Below are positions 8,584 through 17,122 of a stretch of DNA of 64,000 nt, piece by piece. A program made the position numbers and the translations under genes. Every line of letters begins with the position of its first letter. Positions within the stretch are counted from its first letter, which is position 1. The stretch lies in the NCBI RefSeq assembly GCF_047718555.1, contig NZ_JBDNRK010000013.1, positions 1-64,000 on the forward strand. The letters are read 5' to 3'. The notes beneath the pieces were generated by a model. It had not been told where the DNA came from. It was given only the letters and a program-made list of their open reading frames with translations, and did not search any database. Source of the DNA: Clostridium_I sp047718555 (GTDB lineage: Bacteria > Bacillota > Clostridia > Clostridiales > Clostridiaceae).

Positions 8584-9481
8584 TTACAGCACCCCTCACA
8601 GGGATAGGCATATCAGATTCGTTAATACTTTCTTTTTCCCAGCCAGGCTTTCCAGTTCCATAAGAGATTGCATTTTTAGGGCATGTAGCTTCACATTGTC
8701 TGCAGGTAATACAATTGAGAATTTCATAGGATATTTTTCCATTCTTTTTTTGTAAAGACCCCATTGGGCATGTTTTCACACAAGATGCACAAGAAACACA
8801 TTTTTCCTTTGATAATCTTAATTTAAAAGTAAAACCAAACTTTGAACTTATACTTTGCATAATTCCCTGTACGGCTCCTACTGGGCACATAAAATTACAA
8901 TAGCCTCTTCCACCTTTTGTGAATATTCCAAAAACAAATAGCCAAAGAAATCCTGTTATAATTGTAGTTGAACTTAAGAGTCCAAAATTTCCCCAAAATC
9001 CTCCGTTCATAAGTCGTTGTAAAAAGGAAAGATTACAAAATGCACAGGCAATACTTCCTGCTAAAAATGGAGTTATTAGATATCCTGCTAAAAATCCATA
9101 TCTAATAGGTATTGGATTTATTATTTTGTACCAATTTATTTTAAATCTTTCAGGAACTAGACGACTTAAATATTCTGGAAAAGCTCCTGCTGCGCATAGC
9201 CGTCCACAGTAAAATGCACCAAAGAAAAAAGTAAGAACAAAGAATAAAATCACTGATATAAATACAACAGACATAAACTCTAATCCTTTACCTGTAAAAA
9301 GATTTAATAATGGTATACGAAGGCATATTGAATGAATATTTAAAGAACTTCCATCATTATTTATTAATTTACCTAGTACTCTTTCGTATAAAGCAAAAGG
9401 AGCATAGAATAAAATTATTCCAAATAAATACCATATTCCTCTTTTAATTAAAAATACATTACTTCTTTTTATTTTTGTCAT
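8576..9481 (-). CDS. Membrane polyferredoxin (NapH/CcoG-like 4Fe-4S protein)
   Basis: About 301 residues from the ATG preceded by GAGGAGG; an upstream in-frame start gives six more. Several membrane segments carry the paired motifs CGRLCAAGAFPEY (about 90) and CNFMCPVGAVQG (about 200), as in NapH-type quinol/ferredoxin membrane proteins. Two C-terminal 4Fe-4S clusters follow, CVSCASCVKTCP and CITCRQCEATCP. It probably moves electrons across or along the membrane to a low-potential acceptor. It lies between a secreted protein and a Cys-rich peptide under L5, so it may feed the reductases of the island. Confidence 0.88.
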   Translation of the reverse strand: MTKIKRSNVFLIKRGIWYLFGIILFYAPFALYERVLGKLINNDGSSLNIHSICLRIPLLNLFTGKGLEFMSVVFISVILFFVLTFFFGAFYCGRLCAAGAFPEYLSRLVPERFKINWYKIINPIPIRYGFLAGYLITPFLAGSIACAFCNLSFLQRLMNGGFWGNFGLLSSTTIITGFLWLFVFGIFTKGGRGYCNFMCPVGAVQGIMQSISSKFGFTFKLRLSKEKCVSCASCVKTCPMGSLQKKNGKISYEILNCITCRQCEATCPKNAISYGTGKPGWEKESINESDMPIPVRGAVNE

Positions 9482-9505
9482 TGTTTGTAACCTCCTCATA
9501 GACCT

Positions 9506-10048
9506 TTAATCTTTATCTTTTACATTTGAGTTAATAACTTTAATAGGTATAGTTCCGATTACATTGTTGTTTTTTGTATTTATTACATTTATGACTCCTT
9601 CGCTTACTAGATATTTATTTGACTTATTTCTGGGTATATTTAACAAAACTGTTATATTGAATTCTTCATTTGCCTTTAATACAATATTTAAATTTCCGTT
9701 TATTCCAAAAGATTTATCTATTTGTGAGCCTATTGTTACTTTTCCATCAAAACCTTTATACAGTAATTGCAGAGATGTATCTTCTTTTTCACTATTTATA
9801 ATAGTACCTTTAATTGACTGTACATTAGGTTGGACTAATTGTTTAGGCAAACCTTGTTGTGCTATATCTATTATGGTAGTCTTGGCTATATTTTTATTAT
9901 TAATTTTCTCGTTAACTTTAATTTTGAAACTTGAACTTTGCTCTACCGCTGTTGCTTTTTTATAATATCCAGCACCTATTGTTATTAAAGTCATTAGTAC
10001 AAATGCAGTAAAAAAAATAAATACTTTTAGAAATTTCTTTTTCATCAT
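9506..10048 (-). CDS. Secreted or membrane-anchored protein, unknown
   Basis: About 180 residues. An N-terminal signal or anchor (KKKFLKVFIFFTAFVLMTLITIGAGYY) is followed by an extracytoplasmic beta-rich domain with no Cys. The start is at the second or third Met, giving normal spacing to AGGAG. The pattern (KGTIINSEKEDTSLQLLYKGFDG ... NITVLLNIPRNKSNKY) looks immunoglobulin-like, as in the tail of FixG/CcoG proteins, which would suit its position just upstream of the polyferredoxin. That comparison is inference. It is the first gene behind L5. Confidence 0.7.
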   Translation of the reverse strand: MMKKKFLKVFIFFTAFVLMTLITIGAGYYKKATAVEQSSSFKIKVNEKINNKNIAKTTIIDIAQQGLPKQLVQPNVQSIKGTIINSEKEDTSLQLLYKGFDGKVTIGSQIDKSFGINGNLNIVLKANEEFNITVLLNIPRNKSNKYLVSEGVINVINTKNNNVIGTIPIKVINSNVKDKD

Positions 10049-10090
10049 TTTCATCTCCTTATAATAGTTATTGCAAAATTTTTCATATGT

Positions 10091-10233
10091 AAAAAAGGCT
10101 AGGACTATCTTCTTAAAATAATAAGATAATCCTAACCTCCAGTTTTCTGGTCAGTTCAAATAAAGTGCATGCTATTTCTATATTTTAAATGTGCCTTTTG
10201 TAAAATATTATTACTTTACTGTTTGATTGTCAA
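10091..10233 (-). promoter_or_regulatory. L5: promoter and leader RNA on the minus strand
   Basis: Read on the minus strand: TTGACA (10233-10228) N17 TAATAT, inner hairpin CCAG-AAAA-CTGG (10150-10139), outer helix AACT/GGTT, an independent compensatory variant. The terminator stem is GGTTAGGATTATCTT with AAGATAGTCCTAGCC (one bulge), then six T. This is the only minus-strand copy. Confidence 0.87.
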
Positions 10234-10415
10234 TAAAAATTTTATATTTATGTGTAATTATGATGTAGATTTTATTAATAAATTGTAAATAAAATTCGTG
10301 TAATTTATTACTAAATATCTTTACTAACATAATAATTCAAACTTTTTTGTTCATAAATTATTCATAATAATTACATTATATCTACATAGGATTTAAATAA
10401 AATCATAACCTTCTA

Positions 10416-10572
10416 TTGACATATAAATTATAATTTATTAATATTAATTCATACTAAACAGATAGGCATAATGTTTTTGCATTTATACTGGAGAAATTTC
10501 TGCTAACCAGAAATACTGGAGGCTGACTTGTTTTATGAAAGATTCATTTATCATAAAACAGTCGGCTTTTTT
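10416..10572 (+). promoter_or_regulatory. L6: promoter, sulfur box and leader RNA
   Basis: TTGACA (10416) N17 TAATAT, box TAAACAGATAGGCATAA. Inner hairpin CCAG-AAATA-CTGG at 10507-10519, outer helix GCT/GGC. Terminator GGCTGACTTGTTTTATGA with TCATAAAACAGTCGGC, then T6. An extra CTGG at 10488 could compete for the CCAG strand. Confidence 0.85.
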
Positions 10573-10605
10573 ATTTACAAAAATCTATAGTTATGGAGGA
10601 TTAAA

Positions 10606-10707
10606 ATGAATAAAAAGAAAATAATTGACTCATATTTAAAAAACATAATTTTCAATTATCTTAGGAAAGGGGATGGATTTGGTGATAAAATCATTAAAAA
10701 CAGATAA
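10606..10707 (+). CDS. Possible 33-residue upstream ORF
   Basis: ATG with a well-placed GGAGG, Lys-rich start MNKKKIIDSYLKNI. It overlaps the start of the next gene in another frame by 35 bp. It could be a translated leader coupling ribosomes to the membrane gene, or chance. No family seen. Confidence 0.3.
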   Translation: MNKKKIIDSYLKNIIFNYLRKGDGFGDKIIKNR

Positions 10708-11890
10708 TGTAAATTTAAAGAAATCATCCTATAAAATATTCATGTTTTTAATAATTATTATATTTATAATTATTTTATTAATATCAGTTAAAAGAATTTT
10801 TAATATTGATGTATTAAATGTTTTTAAGAATTTATTTTTATTAAAGTATCTGCCTAAATTGGATGATAGTACTAGTTATGGATTGATCTTTATATTTGGT
10901 GTATTAACGTCTTTTCATTGTGTTGGAATGTGCAGTGGAATAGCAATTTCACAAACTGTTAAAAAAAATGAAGCTGAGAGTTCTGATAATAGATTTCGTT
11001 CAATTATATTACCATCCTCATTTTACAATATAGGAAGGATTATTTCATACACTGTAGTTGGTGCCATAGTTGGAGGGCTTGGAGGTGTAGTAAGCTTTGG
11101 CGGTATATGGAAAGGTGTAGTGCCAGTTATTAGTGGTATATTTATGATTATTATGGCTATCAATCTTTTAGGTATTTTTAAATTTTTAAGATGGGTAAAT
11201 ATTAGAATGCCCTATTTTTTTACAAAAAGAATATTTGAGGGTAATGGTTATAGTCCTATTATTGTGGGATTGTTGTCTGGATTAATGCCCTGTGGGCCAT
11301 TGCAGATGATTCAACTATATGCTTTGAGCACAAAAAGTGTACTGTATGGAGCTTTATCTATGTTTATATTTTCAATAGGTACAGTGCCTTTGGTATTTAC
11401 ATTTGGTACAATAAATACATTTTTGAATAAAAAATTTTCTAAAATAATTTTAAAAATAAGTGCAGTAATTGTTTTTTCATTAGGAATAGTAATGATTGGA
11501 AGAGGATTAGCACTGTCAGGTATATCTATTAAAATGCCAAATATGAATATAGCAAAAAATGGTCATAAGGTTTTTGCATTAATAGAAGGAAACAGTCAGA
11601 CAGTACAAGCCGAAGTACAGTCTGATAGTTTCCCAGAAATAGTAGTAGTTAAAGGTATACCTGTTAAATGGAATATGCATGTAGATAAAGATAATTTAAA
11701 TGATTGTAATAAGGCATTTCAAGTTTCGAAATTGAAAATTAATAAGAGTCTTACTGTTGGAGATAATATCGTGGAATTTACTCCAAATGAATCAGGTGAC
11801 TTTACATATACATGCTGGATGGGGATGATAAAAAGTAAAGTTATAGTAGTTGATAGTGAAAGTGATTTAAAGAAACTTGAAAAGAAATAA
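10673..11890 (+). CDS. TauE/SafE- or DsbD-like membrane protein with C-terminal cupredoxin-like domain
   Basis: 405 residues. One anchor near the N-terminus, then about six membrane segments with the signature SFHCVGMCSG (about 80) and the related LMPCGPLQM (about 205), as in COG2836/DsbD-type sulfite, thiol or metal transporters. An outer C-terminal domain (about 305-400) ends in FTYTCWMGMIKSKV. This resembles a cupredoxin site in which Cys and Met remain and His residues are few. The ATG has AGGAAAGGGG upstream; a GTG three codons later is possible. Leaders on both strands (L5, L6) suggest co-regulation with the divergent polyferredoxin operon, perhaps a membrane thiol or electron module. 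Confidence 0.8.
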   Translation: MDLVIKSLKTDNVNLKKSSYKIFMFLIIIIFIIILLISVKRIFNIDVLNVFKNLFLLKYLPKLDDSTSYGLIFIFGVLTSFHCVGMCSGIAISQTVKKNEAESSDNRFRSIILPSSFYNIGRIISYTVVGAIVGGLGGVVSFGGIWKGVVPVISGIFMIIMAINLLGIFKFLRWVNIRMPYFFTKRIFEGNGYSPIIVGLLSGLMPCGPLQMIQLYALSTKSVLYGALSMFIFSIGTVPLVFTFGTINTFLNKKFSKIILKISAVIVFSLGIVMIGRGLALSGISIKMPNMNIAKNGHKVFALIEGNSQTVQAEVQSDSFPEIVVVKGIPVKWNMHVDKDNLNDCNKAFQVSKLKINKSLTVGDNIVEFTPNESGDFTYTCWMGMIKSKVIVVDSESDLKKLEKK

Positions 11891-11947
11891 GTATATGAAA
11901 TTTAAACTTTTTAAAATATATATGCTGTAAAGAAATACAAAAAGGTA

Positions 11948-12080
11948 TTGACATCTATTAAAAATTATAGTATTGTATACTAAACAGATAGGAATGATAT
12001 ATTAATATAAAAGGTTGACCAGAATAACTGGAGACCAGGTTTTCTAAAATTTGATTTATGAAAACCTGGTCTCTTTTATT
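11948..12080 (+). promoter_or_regulatory. L7: promoter, sulfur box and leader RNA
   Basis: TTGACA (11948) N17 TATTGT, box TAAACAGATAGGAATGA. Inner hairpin CCAG-AATAA-CTGG at 12019-12031, outer helix GGTT/GACC. Terminator GAGACCAGGTTTTC with GAAAACCTGGTCTC and T run. Confidence 0.87.
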
Positions 12081-12083
12081 TTA

Positions 12084-12185
12084 GGTATTGTAAATAACTA
12101 GTCAATAATACTAATGGATTTTATTTATTATTTATTTGCATATGCTTTATGTATTGAAGGAGGAGAAATTTTAATGATTACATAA
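12084..12185 (+). repeat. Palindromic mini-element copy 1 and remnant of a gene start
   Basis: 12084-12145 carries the AATAACTAGTCAATA core and the right part TTATTTATTTGCATATG of a mini-element seen at four other sites. Directly after it, AGGAGGAGAAATTTTAATGATTA looks like the ribosome site and start of the binding-protein genes (at 4459 the same layout is AGGAGGAGTAGTTTTAATGATTA). It stops after three codons. A binding-protein gene may have been lost here. Confidence 0.5.
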
Positions 12186-12265
12186 TTAAAATAGAAATAT
12201 AAGTGATTCATTATCAATAATTAAAATAATAATATAAATTATTTATATAAGGGGGATATATTTAT

Positions 12266-13084
12266 ATGTCAGCTATAACAATTGAAAAACCAGCTAAGAA
12301 AAAGGAACATATACTAGACAAATTAGCGATCCTAGGTAGAAAATCTATTGCTTTAATAATCTTCTTTGCTCTATGGCAAATATTGCCTACAATAGGAGTG
12401 TTGAACAGACAGTTTATACCATCAATAGGTGACATTGTAATTAATCTTGGGCAGATGTTAGCCACAGGAGAATTACTCATTCATATACAGGCAAGTATGG
12501 CAAGAGCATTGGAAGGTTTTGCTCTTTCAATAATAGTAGGTGTACCTCTAGGATTTTTGTTAGGAGGATGGTTTAAGAAATTTGAAGAAATTTTGGATCC
12601 ATTATTACAAGTATTTGCGCAGATTAACCCTTTTACCCTTTTTCCTATATTTATTTTGTTCTTTGGAATTGGTGAAGTTGCAAAAGTAGCAATAATCTTT
12701 TGGGTAGCAGTATGGCCAGTATTATTTCATACAATTAATGGTGTTAAAAATATTGATCCATTATTAATAAAAGGTGCGCGAGCTATGGCCACACCAAAGT
12801 TTTCACTTTTTTATAAAGTTGTTTTGCCAGGGGCAGCACCTTTGATTTTTGCAGGACTTAGATCTTCAGTTGGTACTGCATTTTTAATGCTTATTGCCGC
12901 TGAAATGATAGGAGCAAGTAAAGGTCTTGGCTGGTTAATATTAAATGCACAAAATAATTACAATATTAACAAGTTATATTCTGCAGCAATTGCTATTGCA
13001 GCACTTGGATTGTTAATGACAAAGCTTTTGCAAGTATTAGAACGTTTAATAATTACATGGAAAGATGATTCATCAAGTATATAA
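12266..13084 (+). CDS. ABC transporter permease, SsuC/TauC-like
   Basis: 272 residues, about six membrane segments, BPD_transp_1 family. The cytoplasmic EAA-type loop is at about 165-185 (GVKNIDPLLIKGARAMATPK). GGGGG precedes the ATG. It is followed 27 bp later by its ATPase and is probably served by the three binding lipoproteins at 4.5-8.2 kb. The substrate should be a sulfonate-like or other organosulfur anion by family (inference). It is controlled by L7. Confidence 0.9.
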   Translation: MSAITIEKPAKKKEHILDKLAILGRKSIALIIFFALWQILPTIGVLNRQFIPSIGDIVINLGQMLATGELLIHIQASMARALEGFALSIIVGVPLGFLLGGWFKKFEEILDPLLQVFAQINPFTLFPIFILFFGIGEVAKVAIIFWVAVWPVLFHTINGVKNIDPLLIKGARAMATPKFSLFYKVVLPGAAPLIFAGLRSSVGTAFLMLIAAEMIGASKGLGWLILNAQNNYNINKLYSAAIAIAALGLLMTKLLQVLERLIITWKDDSSSI

Positions 13085-13111
13085 AATTTATATAAAAGGG
13101 AGTGTTTATAT

Positions 13112-14101
13112 ATGAGTGGAGAGAATGCAGTATTAAAGGAAAATGTTTTTGTTAATAAAGAGGGGGAAAAATCCAATGAGCATCATGTTAACAGTGATAA
13201 TTTAGGTGAGCATCACGATCACAATGTTAATTTAGATAAAAATGAAAAAGAAACAAAAATTTTAGCTAAAAATATAACCCGTACTTTTACAGTTAAAAAT
13301 CGAGGAGAAAAAGGTGTAAAAGAATTTACGGCAATTAAAGATATTAATTTAGAAATAAAAGCAGGTGAATTTATTACTCTTGTAGGGCCAAGTGGCTGTG
13401 GAAAATCTACATTTTTAGATATACTTTCAGGACTTTCAAAACCTACCTCTGGAGAATTGTATATAGATGGTAAGTTAGTAACTGGACCAGCTTTGGATCG
13501 TGGTATAGTTTTACAGGGATATGCATTATTTCCATGGAGAAATGTACGTAGAAACATTGAATATGGACTTGAGTTAAAAAAGATTCCTAAAAAACAAAGA
13601 AGAGAAATTAGTCAGGAGTTTATTGAGTTAGTAGGGTTAACCGGTTTTGAAGATAGATATATTCATGAATTATCAGGTGGTATGAGACAGAGAGTAGCAA
13701 TAGCTAGAGCATTAGCCTATAATCCAGAAGTACTTTTGATGGATGAACCTTTTGCGGCTGTTGATGCACAGACTAGAGAAACAATGCAGGAAGAACTTCT
13801 CCGCATATGGGAAAAGACTAATAAAACTATAGTATTTATAACTCATAGTATTGAAGAAGCGGTATTCCTTGCAGATAGGGTGGCAGTTTTATCAGCCAAT
13901 CCAGGAGCTGTAAAAGAAATTATAGATGTAGATTTACCAAGGCCTAGAAAACTTGGAGATGTAAGAAATTCACCTGATTTTAACTGGTTAAGTCATAAGG
14001 TTTGGGAACTGCTGCATAATGTGGAAGATAAAAATCAAACTAAAGTAATAAATGAAGGCCGCAATATTGCAGAGGAAATATCTCCTACAGTAGATTTATA
14101 A
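13112..14101 (+). CDS. ABC transporter ATPase, SsuB/TauB-like, with His-rich N-terminal extension
   Basis: 329 residues against about 250-265 for the family. About 45 extra residues at the N-terminus contain EHHVNSDNLGEHHDHN, which could bind metal. Walker A is GPSGCGKST (about 94), signature LSGGMRQR (about 190), Walker B VLLMDEPF, and the H-loop THSIEE. It powers the permease just upstream. The C-terminal tail adds an acidic stretch. The other ATPase of this type in the window (48649) lacks the extension. Confidence 0.9.
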   Translation: MSGENAVLKENVFVNKEGEKSNEHHVNSDNLGEHHDHNVNLDKNEKETKILAKNITRTFTVKNRGEKGVKEFTAIKDINLEIKAGEFITLVGPSGCGKSTFLDILSGLSKPTSGELYIDGKLVTGPALDRGIVLQGYALFPWRNVRRNIEYGLELKKIPKKQRREISQEFIELVGLTGFEDRYIHELSGGMRQRVAIARALAYNPEVLLMDEPFAAVDAQTRETMQEELLRIWEKTNKTIVFITHSIEEAVFLADRVAVLSANPGAVKEIIDVDLPRPRKLGDVRNSPDFNWLSHKVWELLHNVEDKNQTKVINEGRNIAEEISPTVDL

Positions 14102-14171
14102 CTTTTTGCTTCACTAGTGGTAAAAATTATAAAAAAGTGAAATTATGATTGGAAGTCTGGGAGGACATCAA

Positions 14172-15119
14172 ATGTCGAAAATAGCTAAAAAACTGGTTGA
14201 TTTAATTGGAAATACTCCATTATTAGAGCTATCTAACTATGGCCAATATAAAGGGTTAGAGGCTAAAATAATTGTTAAATTAGAGTATTTCAATCCATCA
14301 AGGAGCGTTAAGGATAGAATCGGATATGCCATGATTAGGGATGCTGAGGATAAAGGACTAATAAATAAAGATTCAGTTATAATTGAGCCAACTAGTGGAA
14401 ATACAGGAATTGCTTTAGCTTTTGTTGCAGCTTCAAAAGGTTATAGACTCATATTGACTATGCCAGAAACTATGAGCATAGAAAGAAGAAACTTACTTAA
14501 AGCACTAGGTGCGGAGCTGATTTTAACACCTGAGGTTTATGGAATGAAAGGCGCAATACGAAAAGCCGAGGAATTAGCAGAGCAAATTCCAAATTCATTT
14601 ATTCCGAATCAATTTGAAAATTCCATAAATCCTGCTATGCATAGACAGACTACGGGAGAAGAAATATGGAAAGATACAGATGGAAAAGTTGACATTTTTG
14701 TTGGAGGAGTAGGAACAGGTGGTACTGTTACTGGAGTAGGAGAAGCTTTAAAAAGGCGGAAACAGAATGTTAAAATTGTTGCAGTGGAACCTTTTGATTC
14801 GTCTGTTCTATCAGGTGGTTCAAAAGGTTTAAATAAAATAGAAGGTCTTGGATCAGGTCTTATTTCTAATATATTTAATGAGGATATAGTAGATGAGATA
14901 TATAAAGTAAAGGCTAATGAAGCTTTTGAAACCTCAAGAGAATTAGCTAAAATTGAAGGTTTGCTAGTGGGAAAGTCATCTGGAGCAGCAGTATTTGCTG
15001 CAATGAAAATTGCACAAAGATTAGAGAATAAATGGAAAAATATTGTGGTTTTATTGCCTGATACTGGTGAAAGGTATTTATCAACATTATTATTTTCTCA
15101 TTTACGTGTTGTAAAATAA
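14172..15119 (+). CDS. Cysteine synthase paralog 2 (divergent)
   Basis: 315 residues from the ATG with GGGAGG seven bases upstream; an in-frame ATG at 14145 lacks a ribosome site. Same family as the 3045 gene, with PLP Lys in RSVKDRIG, TSGNTGIAL and GVGTGGTVTG. It is diverged throughout: the loop before the PLP Lys reads NPSRS where copies 1 and 3 have NPAGS, and the C-terminus is LLFSHLRVVK. It may prefer another acceptor or thiol (for example a cystathionine- or S-alkylcysteine-type reaction). It is linked to the ABC permease and ATPase genes and likely shares L7. Confidence 0.88.
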   Translation: MSKIAKKLVDLIGNTPLLELSNYGQYKGLEAKIIVKLEYFNPSRSVKDRIGYAMIRDAEDKGLINKDSVIIEPTSGNTGIALAFVAASKGYRLILTMPETMSIERRNLLKALGAELILTPEVYGMKGAIRKAEELAEQIPNSFIPNQFENSINPAMHRQTTGEEIWKDTDGKVDIFVGGVGTGGTVTGVGEALKRRKQNVKIVAVEPFDSSVLSGGSKGLNKIEGLGSGLISNIFNEDIVDEIYKVKANEAFETSRELAKIEGLLVGKSSGAAVFAAMKIAQRLENKWKNIVVLLPDTGERYLSTLLFSHLRVVK

Positions 15120-15264
15120 TATGATATTTCGTAGTATTTATATATGTATAATATGAAACTGTTTGTGCGTAAAATTGTAGTCTTTGAAACAATATTACAA
15201 AATGAATGTTAGGATTCATTTAATAATTGGACGTGCATAAAACAGTGTAGTTACTAGAGGATTA

Positions 15265-15313
15265 AAAAAGAAATAACCAGCCGACTAAAGTATTAGGCTC
15301 GTTATTTCTTTTT
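15265..15313 (+). terminator. Terminator after cysteine synthase 2
   Basis: AAAAAGAAATAAC pairs with GTTATTTCTTTTT, with an inner AGCC/GGCT. The downstream arm ends in T. It may work in both directions. Confidence 0.7.
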
Positions 15314-15343
15314 AGATGTTCAACAGTTTTTAGCTTTTAATAA

Positions 15344-15398
15344 GGCACATTCAAATAAATAACTAGTCAGTATGCTAGTCTATTTATTTTCATATGCC
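15344..15398 (+). repeat. Palindromic mini-element copy 2
   Basis: A 55-bp element with imperfect inverted ends (GGCACATTCAAATAAATAA against TATTTATTTTCATATGCC) around AACTAGTCAGTATGCTAGTC. It lies just before the sulfhydrylase gene and has no coding capacity. Confidence 0.7.
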
Positions 15399-15428
15399 TA
15401 AATTATTGATTTTAAGGAGTGTTTATAG

Positions 15429-16736
15429 ATGTCAGAAAAAAATTATAGATTTGAAACTTTACAATTAAGAGGGGGATATGATCCAGAAAAACATAATTAT
15501 GCCTCAACAGTACCTATTTATCAAACTGCTTCCTTTAATATTGGTAATATAGAAAGACTTAGAAGAATACGTAATTATGAAGAAAAAGGATTTCTATATT
15601 CAAGAAGTGGTAATCCAACTTTGGATGTACTTCAGCAGAGAATAACAGCACTGGAAGGTGGAACATCAGCTATTGCGGTTGCTTCGGGTATGGCTGCTGT
15701 GGCTTATTCAATATTAAATGTAGCAGAAGGTGGTGGAGAAATAGTTGCACCAGCTTCATTATATGCTGGATCATTTAATTTATTAAAATACACATTACCA
15801 GAACTTAATATAAAAGTAAACTGGGTAGAAGATCCAAACGATCCAGAATCCTATAGAAAAGCTATTACGCCTAATACAAAAGCAATATTTGCTGAGACTA
15901 TAGGAAATCCATTAATAAATATACTTGATATTGAGAAGGTAGCAGAAATTGCACATGAAAATGGAATTCCTCTTATAGTGGATAATACTTTTCCTACACC
16001 ATATCTCTTAAGACCTTTTGATTTTGGAGCTGATATAGTTGTATATTCATCTACAAAAGCATTAGGTGGACATGGTAATACATTGGGAGGACTAATTGTA
16101 GAAAATGACAAGTTTAATTGGAATAATGGTAAATTTCCACACTTTACGAGACCTGATTACAAGGCTCAAAATAAAAATTTATACGAATTATTTCCAAAAG
16201 CGGTATTTACAACAAGAGTGAGAATACATTATTTATCAAATTTTGGTGCGGTACTTAGTCCTTTTGATGCATTTTTAATTCTTCAAGGAATTGAGACACT
16301 ATCAGTAAGAGTAGATAGAGAAGTTAAAAATACAGAAGAAATTGCAAAATATCTTTCTAAGCATCCATCAGTTTCTTGGGTGAGCTATCCTGGTATTGAG
16401 GATAATATAAATAGCGGCTTAGCTAAAAAATATCTTCCTAAGGGAGCAGGTTCAATATTGTCCTTTGGATTTAATGGCAGCCAAGAAGAAATAGATGTAT
16501 TTCTTGACAGTTTGGAAGTTTTTAGTTTCCTTGTAAACGTAGGAGATTCAAAGTCCTTAGCAACTCAGCCGGCAGAAACAACTCATGGCTCGTTAACAGA
16601 TGAAGATAAAGAAAAAGCTGGAGCATTTTCTAATGCAATAAGATTATCAATTGGAATAGAAAATGTACAGGATTTAATAGAAGATTTGGAACAAGCCATT
16701 GCAAAGGCTAAAGGTAATTTTGTAGAAGAGAATTAA
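15429..16736 (+). CDS. O-acetylhomoserine sulfhydrylase-like PLP enzyme, copy 1
   Basis: 435 residues, Cys/Met-metabolism PLP family of the MetY type. The N-terminal LRGGYDPEKHNYASTVPIYQTASF is typical, the PLP Lys is in YSSTKALGGHGN (about 210), and the C-terminal region has SLATQPAETTHGSL. It joins O-acetylhomoserine with sulfide or methanethiol to give homocysteine or methionine. In known methylthio-alkane reductase clusters such an enzyme consumes the methanethiol released. AAGGAG precedes the ATG; no leader lies directly upstream. It differs in many positions from the second copy at 28474. Confidence 0.92.
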   Translation: MSEKNYRFETLQLRGGYDPEKHNYASTVPIYQTASFNIGNIERLRRIRNYEEKGFLYSRSGNPTLDVLQQRITALEGGTSAIAVASGMAAVAYSILNVAEGGGEIVAPASLYAGSFNLLKYTLPELNIKVNWVEDPNDPESYRKAITPNTKAIFAETIGNPLINILDIEKVAEIAHENGIPLIVDNTFPTPYLLRPFDFGADIVVYSSTKALGGHGNTLGGLIVENDKFNWNNGKFPHFTRPDYKAQNKNLYELFPKAVFTTRVRIHYLSNFGAVLSPFDAFLILQGIETLSVRVDREVKNTEEIAKYLSKHPSVSWVSYPGIEDNINSGLAKKYLPKGAGSILSFGFNGSQEEIDVFLDSLEVFSFLVNVGDSKSLATQPAETTHGSLTDEDKEKAGAFSNAIRLSIGIENVQDLIEDLEQAIAKAKGNFVEEN

Positions 16737-16750
16737 AATTAAATTTATGT

Positions 16751-16885
16751 TTGACAAATCAACGAATAAGAATTATAATAATTTCAACAAAACAAATATG
16801 ATTACTTGGGATTAATAATTTTAGTTTACCAGAAAAACTGGAGACTAAGTTCTATAATACTACATAGGGCTTAGTCTCTTCTTTT
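16751..16885 (+). promoter_or_regulatory. L8: promoter, box and leader RNA upstream of nifB-like gene
   Basis: Perfect TTGACA (16751) N17 TATAAT (16774), box AAAACAAATATGATTAC. Inner hairpin CCAG-AAAAA-CTGG at 16829-16841, outer helix TTAGTT/GACTAA, with TA in place of GA. Terminator GAGACTAAG with CTTAGTCTC and T-rich tail. Confidence 0.87.
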
Positions 16886-16946
16886 ATCTATAGGAAATTA
16901 TTTTTATAAATCTTAATTAATGTCATTAACAAATTAAAATATCGAA

Positions 16947-17003
16947 GGAAAATAACTAGTCAATATCTTATCATATCTGACTTACTATTTACTTTCAGAT
17001 ACC
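16947..17003 (+). repeat. Palindromic mini-element copy 3
   Basis: A diverged copy: AATAACTAGTCAATAT, then GACTTACTATTTACTTTCAGATACC. It sits between L8 and the nifB-like start. Confidence 0.6.
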
Positions 17004-17122
17004 TAAATGTAGAAATGAATTTAAATTAGAATATTTTTATATGTAAATAAGAATTTATTTTAAAATTCTACAGGGTTTATATAAGAAAAATTCAAAATTG
17101 CATTTGATAAGGAGGAAATTCT

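Noticed and set aside
15249..15313. Possible 23rd leader (GTTACTAGAGGATT before a hairpin)
   Set aside because: The 5' half of the inner stem is missing and the following hairpin does not share bases with an outer helix. I treat it as an ordinary terminator.
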